Shown: in pieces, positions 1-5,465 of the stretch
How positions within the stretch are numbered: position 1 is the first letter of the stretch
How the letters are laid out: each line of letters opens with the position of its first letter
Source: a bacterium
GTDB taxonomy: Bacteria > Spirochaetota > Spirochaetia > JABEVK01
Reading direction: 5' to 3'
NCBI GenBank assembly: GCA_021782055.1
Contig: JAJXVP010000200.1
Coordinates: 1 to 5,465 of the forward strand
DNA length: 5,465 nt
Program-made: the position numbers and the translations under genes
Notes under the pieces: generated by a model
The model's input: the letters and a program-made list of their open reading frames with translations, nothing else
Told to the model about the DNA's origin: nothing
Database searches by the model: none

Positions 1-1
1 C

Positions 2-193
2 CGGCTAGCGGCTTGTTGCGCACTGGTCACTCCGCCGGATATGGCAACATTGACCGACAAGGCACTGGCGGCTGGTTTGGCGGCACTGATCGCCACGGGA
101 CTTTGGCAAGCGGTGAAAGCTAAAAAAAGTCCAAGAATGAAAAAGTATGACATTCGAAAACGAAGTGTCATGGAAGCTCCTTTGAACCAATAA
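2..193 (+). CDS. C-terminal fragment of a membrane protein, possibly TatC
   Basis: This frame is open from the window edge to TAA at 191-193 and gives the last 63 residues of a protein whose start lies outside the window. It begins with a hydrophobic segment ending in ALVTPPDM (about residues 7-14). An Ala/Leu-rich stretch able to span a membrane follows (about residues 21-38), then a basic tail (KAKKS, MKKYD, RKRS). TatC, the substrate-binding subunit of the twin-arginine translocase, carries a conserved TPPD-type motif just before its last transmembrane helix and ends in a charged cytoplasmic tail, so position and pattern fit. However, the residues after the motif (TLTDKALAAG) are more polar than usual for TatC, and so short a fragment cannot settle the family. 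The frame starting at base 1 stops at 121-123 and gives a Gly-rich, non-hydrophobic product, so it is less likely. That this frame is coding is fairly likely; the TatC identity is only a suggestion. Confidence 0.5.
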   Translation, partial: RLAACCALVTPPDMATLTDKALAAGLAALIATGLWQAVKAKKSPRMKKYDIRKRSVMEAPLNQ

Positions 194-327
194 CAAGGTC
201 ATTGCTGCTGGTTTGTCATGGTTTTTTGAAATTTACAAATAGATGAAAATACCTATTATGATTAGGAGATCATCAGCCCACTTTTTAACTCTGTCAACTC
301 ATTTTTTCACGTTAACATTGTTGAGAA

Positions 328-356
328 TTGACTTTATAGATGATAGTTTTAGTCAA
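328..356. repeat. Small inverted repeat upstream of the operon promoter
   Basis: TTGACT at 328-333 is matched by its exact reverse complement AGTCAA at 351-356, with 17 bases between. It lies about 20 bases upstream of the -35 box and could be a regulator-binding site. A second inverted pair, CTGTCAAC at 291-298 and GTTGACAG at 375-382, has its right arm on the -35 hexamer. In AT-rich intergenic DNA, short matches like these arise by chance, so a regulatory role is only inferred. Apart from these and the promoter, I see nothing else convincing between 194 and 428. Confidence 0.25.
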
Positions 357-375
357 ACTCAGGAAAAGAAATTGG

Positions 376-405
376 TTGACAGGTAAAAGAAATGGCTTTT
401 ATATA
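376..405 (+). promoter_or_regulatory. Sigma-70-type promoter for the small ORF-isoamylase operon
   Basis: A perfect -35 hexamer TTGACA (376-381) is followed after 18 bases by TATATA (400-405); TTATAT at 399-404, with a 17-base spacer, is an equivalent reading. Transcription would start near 411-413, giving an untranslated leader of about 28 bases before the GTG at 440. The surrounding DNA is AT-rich, as expected of a promoter region. There is no terminator-like structure between this promoter and the isoamylase gene, so it probably drives both plus-strand genes. Confidence 0.65.
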
Positions 406-428
406 AGTATTATATCCTAAAATGTCCT

Positions 429-434
429 AGGAGG
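429..434 (+). promoter_or_regulatory. Strong ribosome binding site of the 36-codon ORF
   Basis: AGGAGG lies five bases upstream of GTG at 440. It is the best Shine-Dalgarno sequence on the plus strand and is far better than the one in front of the much larger isoamylase gene. It is the main evidence that the short ORF is really translated. Confidence 0.7.
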
Positions 435-439
435 GACTT

Positions 440-550
440 GTGAAAAAGTACGACACCACTTTAGAGTTCATTTATCAGACCCCTGTGTTATTGGAACTGG
501 GCAATCTGACGGAACTCACTCAATATTCTGTTAGTGTGACGGCAAATTAA
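440..550 (+). CDS. 36-aa lasso-RiPP leader-like peptide, orphan
   Basis: The ORF starts at GTG 440, five bases after AGGAGG, and ends with TAA at 548-550. The peptide begins MKKYDTTLEF. Residues 12-17 are YQTPVL, then G21, then L26-T27: this is the YxxPxL...G...LT pattern of lasso-peptide leaders, which is read by the RRE (PqqD-like B1) protein, with the penultimate-leader Thr at T27. In a lasso precursor the core would start at about residue 29, but here only YSVSVTAN remains. It has no Gly/Ser/Ala/Cys at core position 1 and no Asp or Glu at positions 7-9, so no macrolactam ring could form, and neither shifted frame supplies a longer core. No B1, B2 or C gene is in the window. The stop lies 11 bases before the isoamylase start, so the two are likely co-transcribed. 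That it is expressed is likely; that it is modified, or acts as a regulatory or leader peptide, is unknown. Confidence 0.65.
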   Translation: MKKYDTTLEFIYQTPVLLELGNLTELTQYSVSVTAN

Positions 551-561
551 TCGGGGTTGAT

Positions 562-3348
562 GTGACAAGAATTCTTTTCATTTTTTTGGCAGCGCTGGCT
601 GTTTCGTGTTCTTCGCCCAGTTTGATGCCAACAACCTCAACAGGAACGTCAAATCCCTTAGGAGCTTCCCGCTACACGGTACAAGTAAACTGGATTCCTG
701 GGGTATCACGAGGCTTAATCAACGATTCCAATGTAGCTTCTGTTGCCATATCTGTATCCATTTCAGGGAGCACGGTCGGGAACGGAAATTTAGTCAAGCA
801 AAGCGCTTCCTGGAGCGGATCAATTTCACTGTCCTCTTCAGGATTAGCTACTTTCACTGCTACAGCTTTGGATAGCTCCGGAAATCTCCTCTGGCAGGGT
901 TCAACAACGTCCAACATTACCGGTAATGGAAGCTCAGTAACCATAGCCATGGGCACAGTTCTGGGGAATAATCATCCGTTTTCAGGAGCTTATTCACCGG
1001 TCTCCGAATCTACGTGGGGGACTTCCACCTGGAGTTTGGGATCAACATTTCCCTCGGGAGCTGGGGGAACTTTAGAAATTGGCGTCTATTCTGCGGATGC
1101 TACCAAAGTCCTCTTAGAAATTTACACCCAAGATACGGGGGCCTCTGCTGCCTACGATTATTGGATGACTAAAGGAACTGATAACATCTGGCGTGCTGCG
1201 ATAGCTCAGATCCCCAATGGCACCCTCTACGCCTTTCGTGCCTGGGGCCCCAACTGGCCATTCAGTAGTGCTTGGGCACGAGGAAACAGTTCGGCAGGGT
1301 ACATCTCGGACTGTGATAGCTTAGGCAACCGCTTTAACCCCAACAAGGTTTTGTACGATCCTTATGCTCAAGAAATCAGTCACGATGTGGATAGTTCAGC
1401 CTTAGCCGCCTCGGGTAACTCAGATGTGATTTTTAACTCTGGTGGGGCTGATGTTGCGACTGGTCAAACATATAGCGGTCCCATCACGGGCAATGTTGCC
1501 ATGAACTTACGTAACATTGATACGGGACCGTACGCACCCAAGTCGGTGGCCTTTGTGGATTCCACTTCAACGGGAACAAAGCCGAATATCCCGGAAGCGA
1601 ATACGATCATCTATGAAACGCATCTTAAAGGTTTAACGGCACACCCTTCCAGTGTCAATCTTGCGACGCTTTTATCCCCCTATTCGACTTTTCCTGATGC
1701 TGCGAATGTTCCTAATAACCTGAGAGGGACATATGCCGGTGCCGCATACATGGCGGGATACCTTAAAGATCTTGGCATCAATACGGTAGAGTTTTTACCT
1801 GTGATGGATAGTGATAACGACACAAACCCGACAACAAAGTCTGGTGGGAACTATTGGGGCTACATGACTTACGGTTTCTTTGCTCCAGACCGACATTATG
1901 CTTATGACCAAAGTCTCGGAGGCCCCACCAAAGAGTTCAAACAGATGGTCGCGGCTTTTCATAATGCCGGATTACAAGTCTATATGGACGTGGTGTACAA
2001 TCACACCGGTGAAGGCGGTGTTTGGGATGCTTCGACGGGACGCGAGGCTCAAATTGTCAGTTTCCGAGGGCTAGATAATCGGGCATATTACACGCTGTCA
2101 GGGACGAGTAACGGCTTTTATTGGGACTCGACCGGGTGTGGTAATAACTTCAATGCTGGGTCCACTCCCGAAGAAAATCTTGTTTTAGATTCTTTAAAAT
2201 ATTGGTCACAGACCATGGGTGTCGATGGTTTTCGTTTTGACTTAGCTGTGGAACTAGGGCGCAACGGGAGCGGCTCCTTTAGTAGCTCAGCCCCCTTGCT
2301 CACGAATATTGCGACTTTAGCTGCCAACGATAATTTCAAAATCATTGCGGAACCCTGGGACACGAGTAACAGTGAAATTGGACTGTTTCCTGCCGGATGG
2401 GCAAATTGGAATGGGAATTATCGAGACTCCATTCGACAGTTTATGCAGAACAATTTGTCTGGAGCCAATGGAGTAGGTTGGGCAGATGACTTTTACGGCG
2501 ACTATAGTCAATTTAGTGCCGAAGGCGGACCTCAGAAAAGTATCAACATGATTGATGCCCATGATGGCTTCACCCTTACCGACTTGGTGAGCTACGGTAC
2601 ACAAATCAATAGCACGCTGACCTGGCCCTTTGGCCCCTCTGACGGGGGGACGAATAGCAACCTCAGTAATAGTTGGGGAGGAAATCAAACCCTTCGGCGT
2701 CAGATTATTCGCGACTTTTGGACCTTTCAGGTGCTGAGCCGAGGAATCCCCATGATTGAATGGGGGGATGAGCTAGGGCGTACAGTAAATGGGAACAATA
2801 ATGCCTACGACGTGGACTCGGTGGCAACCTGGAATAACTACAATATGGCTGGCAGTGCAACCCCCGATGCTGTCGCTACAGGTGACACCACAGGCGGGAC
2901 GGCGACCTATAACAACAATTTAGGGACTTTTACGACCGCGACCAGTGGTGGTCCCAACACCAATCTAGCCTTTTTACAGTACTTATTGAAACTCAGGGCC
3001 GCGCATGCAGCTTTCCAACAAAGTAATTACAACAGTATGACCATCTCATATTTCACACCAGCGGGAACAAGTTCGGGGTTCAGTGAGTGGTCAAACAATG
3101 CCGGCGAAATTGAGTTGTCGGGAAGTCAAGTCGGGGATTCTGACTTCCTGCTGTTGGTGAACGTGTCGGGTAGTGGTGTTGCCTGCACAATACCAGCCGC
3201 ACCTACAGGAAAATCCTGGGTGAGATTGATCGACACGGGAAGCTGGGCAGAAGCCAACGATAATTCGTGGAGTGTGTCCTCTGGAACAGTGATATCAGGT
3301 AGTTACACGGTCAACAATCAGTCCATGGTGCTATTGCAGGCGCACTAA
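562..3348 (+). CDS. Secreted isoamylase-type debranching enzyme (GH13), outer-membrane lipoprotein
   Basis: This 928-residue enzyme is predicted to hydrolyse alpha-1,6 branch points of glycogen or amylopectin outside the cytoplasm. Residues 1-16 form a lipoprotein signal peptide with cleavage before C16 (AVSC); Ser at 17 favours the outer membrane. Residues 17-150 are Ser/Thr-rich and look like an extra beta-sandwich. A CBM48-like domain follows (about 168-268). The TIM barrel (about 345-800) has YETHLKG (351-357), NYWGYM (430-435), DVVYNH (476-481), GFRFDLA with nucleophile D560, AEPWD with acid/base E597, and DAHDG with H667 and D668. GDELGR...GNNNAY (735-749) is typical of the isoamylase/GlgX group, and a beta domain closes the protein (about 830-928). 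The match to Pseudomonas isoamylase, as I recall that sequence, runs through the whole barrel, including FHNAG, MGVDGFRFDLA and GPSDGGT. GTG at 562 is the first start after the in-frame stop at 532-534, with only a weak GGGG ribosome site. Translation may therefore depend on the small ORF 11 bases upstream. Isoamylase is favoured over pullulanase or GlgX; all catalytic residues are intact. Confidence 0.93.
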   Translation: MTRILFIFLAALAVSCSSPSLMPTTSTGTSNPLGASRYTVQVNWIPGVSRGLINDSNVASVAISVSISGSTVGNGNLVKQSASWSGSISLSSSGLATFTATALDSSGNLLWQGSTTSNITGNGSSVTIAMGTVLGNNHPFSGAYSPVSESTWGTSTWSLGSTFPSGAGGTLEIGVYSADATKVLLEIYTQDTGASAAYDYWMTKGTDNIWRAAIAQIPNGTLYAFRAWGPNWPFSSAWARGNSSAGYISDCDSLGNRFNPNKVLYDPYAQEISHDVDSSALAASGNSDVIFNSGGADVATGQTYSGPITGNVAMNLRNIDTGPYAPKSVAFVDSTSTGTKPNIPEANTIIYETHLKGLTAHPSSVNLATLLSPYSTFPDAANVPNNLRGTYAGAAYMAGYLKDLGINTVEFLPVMDSDNDTNPTTKSGGNYWGYMTYGFFAPDRHYAYDQSLGGPTKEFKQMVAAFHNAGLQVYMDVVYNHTGEGGVWDASTGREAQIVSFRGLDNRAYYTLSGTSNGFYWDSTGCGNNFNAGSTPEENLVLDSLKYWSQTMGVDGFRFDLAVELGRNGSGSFSSSAPLLTNIATLAANDNFKIIAEPWDTSNSEIGLFPAGWANWNGNYRDSIRQFMQNNLSGANGVGWADDFYGDYSQFSAEGGPQKSINMIDAHDGFTLTDLVSYGTQINSTLTWPFGPSDGGTNSNLSNSWGGNQTLRRQIIRDFWTFQVLSRGIPMIEWGDELGRTVNGNNNAYDVDSVATWNNYNMAGSATPDAVATGDTTGGTATYNNNLGTFTTATSGGPNTNLAFLQYLLKLRAAHAAFQQSNYNSMTISYFTPAGTSSGFSEWSNNAGEIELSGSQVGDSDFLLLVNVSGSGVACTIPAAPTGKSWVRLIDTGSWAEANDNSWSVSSGTVISGSYTVNNQSMVLLQAH

Positions 3349-3371
3349 AGTTGTAGACTGGTCAGGGAAAA

Positions 3372-3451
3372 GAGCTTCCCCTTTGACGAGCCAAGAAAAG
3401 CCAAAAGCCACTAAGGCCAAGGCTTCGAGGCACAGCAAAAGGGGAAAGCTC
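3372..3451 (-). terminator. Long-armed hairpin terminator between convergent genes
   Basis: GAGCTTCCCCTTT (3372-3384) pairs with AAAGGGGAAAGCTC (3438-3451) over 13 base pairs with one bulged base; 53 bases lie between the arms. Read on the minus strand, the stem begins four bases after the HAD stop codon and is followed directly by TTTT (plus-strand AAAA, 3368-3371), so it suits termination of the hemL-HAD transcript. On the plus strand no T-run follows the large stem. A smaller alternative hairpin, GGGAA/TTCCC at 3365-3380 followed by CTTT, could act weakly behind the isoamylase. The loop is unusually long for a simple intrinsic terminator and contains AGCC three times and GGCT once, so inner pairing is possible. 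Confidence 0.55.
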
Positions 3452-3455
3452 GGTT

Positions 3456-4286
3456 TCACCCTTGATAAACAGTCTTACTGCGGTTAATTAAAAAACGTAG
3501 CGACATTTCGATGGAGCCGACCAAATCAGAATCTTTTCGATAGTCTGCTGAGTGAAGATTTTTGACGCGTCCATCTTCCACAAAACCCCATGCTTTGAAC
3601 TTTTTCTCGTGATTATCAGGGTCGTAAACAGCCAAGGGAATTCCTTGATTTTTGGCCATCAAGGAAAAGCATGGGACATCGGTTAGCCCATCCCCAATAA
3701 AGATCATATTGGCCAACGGGATGCGGAGCTCTTTGACTTTTCGGTTGACTTCAAAGGGCTTGTTGGCGTATTCCGGCCCGACGATCCCTTTTGAGATTTG
3801 AAAAAGGTAACGAGTTTTGTCTGTAAAACTTACCACCCGCTGGGGAAAGACGACAGCACCCTCTTCATTATAGGCAAACTCAGAGGCAAAGATATCTGTG
3901 AATTCCCCTGCGATGGGGGTGGAGCGAATCAAATCTCCCAGGCCGCTAGAAATGATATAGAACTCAAGATGAAAAGATTTGTCTTCGTGGTGAACAAATT
4001 CTCGCAGGTAAGGGAACAACTCTTGAACACCAGGGTAAAAACGAACTTTGTTCCCAAAAGCTTTGAGCTCAGCTTGAGTGAGTTGTTTCTGCGGTTCTTT
4101 TTTCGAGAGAAGTTGCATTTGGTACATATAGGACAAAACAGGGTCCCAGCCGGTTTCCATAAGATGTTTGTTTTCCACACCCCAGAACTTCTCGACATCG
4201 ACTCCCCAAGCCTCTAAAAAATCTGTGGTGGAATCGTGGGCCAAAGTATCGTCAAAATCAAACACTAAGGCGAGTTGACGGTTCAT
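3456..4286 (-). CDS. HAD-superfamily phosphatase, substrate unknown
   Basis: This 276-residue protein is a predicted cytoplasmic phosphohydrolase. All four HAD motifs are present: DFDDTLA with nucleophile D10 and acid/base D12, the Ser motif IISSGL (S113-S114), a lysine in FTDKTR (K157; K166 is the alternative), and GDGLTD (198-203) with the metal-binding aspartates. A mostly helical cap lies between motifs I and II (about residues 15-105). The arrangement resembles the phosphoserine-phosphatase-like branch of the superfamily, but I see no residues that name a substrate. The start is well supported: ATG at 4286 overlaps the hemL stop as ATGA, and GGAGG sits four bases upstream. Its tight coupling to hemL might suggest a link with tetrapyrrole metabolism or with a phosphorylated metabolite such as pyridoxal phosphate, but this is only a guess from position. 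The protein appears intact. Confidence 0.88.
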   Translation of the reverse strand: MNRQLALVFDFDDTLAHDSTTDFLEAWGVDVEKFWGVENKHLMETGWDPVLSYMYQMQLLSKKEPQKQLTQAELKAFGNKVRFYPGVQELFPYLREFVHHEDKSFHLEFYIISSGLGDLIRSTPIAGEFTDIFASEFAYNEEGAVVFPQRVVSFTDKTRYLFQISKGIVGPEYANKPFEVNRKVKELRIPLANMIFIGDGLTDVPCFSLMAKNQGIPLAVYDPDNHEKKFKAWGFVEDGRVKNLHSADYRKDSDLVGSIEMSLRFLINRSKTVYQG

Positions 4287-5465
4287 TGAACCTCCAATGC
4301 TCTCAGGAACGCGTCTGCGGCTAAGCGCAAGGAGCGTGGAGAATGGGCCGCTCCAATGAACAGAGCTTCAAACTGTGCTGGAGCTACAAAAATATTTTGT
4401 GCCAACAAAGCATGAAACCAGCGGGCATAGCCAGCCGTGTCACAGGTTTTAGCTTGAGTCAGGTTGTGAATAGGGCCAGGTGCAAAGAAAAGGGTGCCAA
4501 GTCCACCCTTGTGTGCCAAGGTAAAACGTGTGGGGTCAAGCCGGTGATTCAAAGTTTCGAAAAAGCGCTCTGCTTTGTCAGCTATCGCTTCATAAAACCC
4601 TGGCCGAGTGAGTTGTTTCAGCACCGCGCTTCCCGCTGCCATGGCCAAAGGGTTTCCCGAGAGCGTTCCAGCTTGGTAGACCGGCCCGACAGGAGCTACA
4701 AGGTCCATCAGGTCTTTTCTTCCCCCATAAGCGCCCACTGGTAAGCCACCGCCAAGGATTTTTCCGAGGGTGGTGAGGTCGGGGGTGACCCCGACTTGTG
4801 TCTGTACTCCTCCCCAATGCAGGCGAAAGCCCGTGATGACTTCATCATATATTAACAAGGCCCCTTGTTCTTGAGTGAGTGACCTTAAGCCTTCCAAAAA
4901 GCCTGGCAAGGGTAAAACTAAACCCATATTGGCGGCGATCGGCTCCACGATGACGGCGGCAATCTTTCCAGGATGGGCCGTGAAGGCAGACCGAACGGCT
5001 TCCAGGTCATTATAAGGGACACTAATTGTAGTAGCCGTTAAAGTTTCAGGGACTCCCGCTGAGGCCGGTTGATTAAGGGTTGCTAACCCTGAACCCGCAC
5101 TGACTAAAAGGGCATCCGCATGACCATGATACCCGCCGTCAAACTTGAGGATCATAGGGCGATTTGTCCACGCTCTGGCGACCCGTAAGGCACTCATCAC
5201 GGCCTCAGTCCCTGAACTCACAAAGCGGAGCCGTTCTAAGGAGGGAATCGCCTTTTGCACGAGTTTTCCCAGCTGATTTTCTTCTAGCGTAGGCGCACCC
5301 ACACTAGTCAGTCGTCGAACTTGTCGATTAATTGCTCGCACCACCCCCGGGGGAGTATGACCCAAAATGTGGGCTCCCCAGCTTTGGACAAAATCTAAAT
5401 AGCGGTGTCCGTCGGGATCTTCCAGTGTGGCCCCATACCCACGTGAAAAGACTACGGGTTCACCC
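4283..5465 (-). CDS. hemL: Glutamate-1-semialdehyde 2,1-aminomutase (GSAM), N-terminus cut off
   Basis: This PLP enzyme converts glutamate-1-semialdehyde to 5-aminolevulinate, the last step of the C5 route to heme and other tetrapyrroles, in the cytoplasm. The frame stays open to the right edge, giving 393 residues from GEPVVFSRGYGATLEDPDG onward; by comparison with the usual length of about 427, roughly 30 N-terminal residues are missing. TTG at 5365 is an internal Leu codon in ILGHTPP, not the start. Seen in order in the fragment: SWGAHILGH, SSGTEAVMSALR, YHGHADALLV (from residue 112), DEVITGFR (from 197), the PLP-binding lysine in LGKILGGGLPVGAYGG (K235, codon 4760-4762), YQAGTLSGNP (about 254-262) and the C-terminal PAQFEALFIGAAHS. 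Offsetting by about 30 places the lysine near K265 of the E. coli enzyme. These motifs separate GSAM from ordinary class-III transaminases. The stop at 4283-4285 overlaps the HAD start. The promoter lies outside the window. Confidence 0.95.
   Translation of the reverse strand, partial: GEPVVFSRGYGATLEDPDGHRYLDFVQSWGAHILGHTPPGVVRAINRQVRRLTSVGAPTLEENQLGKLVQKAIPSLERLRFVSSGTEAVMSALRVARAWTNRPMILKFDGGYHGHADALLVSAGSGLATLNQPASAGVPETLTATTISVPYNDLEAVRSAFTAHPGKIAAVIVEPIAANMGLVLPLPGFLEGLRSLTQEQGALLIYDEVITGFRLHWGGVQTQVGVTPDLTTLGKILGGGLPVGAYGGRKDLMDLVAPVGPVYQAGTLSGNPLAMAAGSAVLKQLTRPGFYEAIADKAERFFETLNHRLDPTRFTLAHKGGLGTLFFAPGPIHNLTQAKTCDTAGYARWFHALLAQNIFVAPAQFEALFIGAAHSPRSLRLAADAFLRALEVQ
4291..4295 (-). promoter_or_regulatory. 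Ribosome binding site of the HAD gene inside hemL
   Basis: On the minus strand GGAGG ends four bases before the HAD ATG at 4286 and lies within the last codons of hemL (encoding LEVQ). It fixes the HAD start and allows ribosomes finishing hemL to reinitiate at the ATGA overlap. Confidence 0.7.

Noticed and set aside
5..202. A 65-codon minus-strand ORF at the left edge
   Set aside because: It lies opposite the better-supported hydrophobic plus-strand frame, and its product shows no recognisable motif.
243..386. A 47-codon plus-strand ORF starting at ATG 243 in the AT-rich intergenic region
   Set aside because: It has no ribosome site before the ATG, a low-complexity product, and it runs through the -35 box of the promoter at 376. 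It is probably a chance open frame.
440..550. A genuine lasso-peptide precursor
   Set aside because: The leader pattern fits, but the tail of eight residues has no Asp/Glu at ring positions 7-9 and starts with Tyr; a frameshift does not reveal a longer core. It is kept only as leader-like.
2317..2688. A 123-codon minus-strand ORF within the isoamylase gene
   Set aside because: It is antisense to the part of the catalytic barrel that encodes AEPWD and DAHDG; its product has no family features and it is explained by the codon constraints of the real gene.
562..3348. Cytoplasmic GlgX or type I pullulanase as the identity of the large enzyme
   Set aside because: The lipoprotein signal argues against GlgX. 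The NYWGYM form of the barrel motif and GPSDGGT agree with isoamylase rather than the YNWGY motif of type I pullulanases.
3798..4217. A 139-codon plus-strand ORF within the HAD gene
   Set aside because: The opposite strand encodes intact HAD motifs through the same region, so this is a shadow frame.

Overview
The window looks like chromosomal DNA of a Gram-negative bacterium of medium GC content. It carries a lipoprotein signal peptide followed by Ser-Ser, a C5-pathway tetrapyrrole gene (hemL) and a possible Tat-translocase fragment. The style would fit a Bdellovibrio-like or other deltaproteobacterial lineage, but nothing in the sequence fixes the taxon. There are no insertion sequences, tRNAs, rRNAs or CRISPR arrays.

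Left edge (1-193): the 3' end of a plus-strand gene. It encodes a hydrophobic stretch containing a TPPD motif, possibly the last segment of TatC. An AT-rich intergenic region follows (194-439). It holds small inverted repeats and a good sigma-70-type promoter (TTGACA / TATATA) at 376-405.

Centre (440-3348): an apparent two-gene plus-strand operon. The first gene is a 36-codon ORF with a near-perfect Shine-Dalgarno. Its peptide matches the lasso-peptide leader pattern YxxPxL...G...LT but has only a short tail that could not form a lasso ring. Eleven bases later comes a 928-residue lipoprotein with a complete isoamylase (GH13 debranching enzyme) catalytic core. The pairing of a RiPP-leader-like peptide with a surface glucan debranching enzyme, with no visible RiPP modification gene, is the most unusual thing here.

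Right side (3372-5465): a minus-strand pair, hemL (glutamate-1-semialdehyde aminotransferase, cut at its N-terminus by the window edge) followed by a HAD-superfamily phosphatase. They overlap by ATGA and the second gene has a strong Shine-Dalgarno inside the end of hemL, so they are probably translationally coupled. A long-armed hairpin lies between the convergent isoamylase and HAD genes and has its T-run on the minus-strand side, so it probably ends the hemL-HAD transcript.
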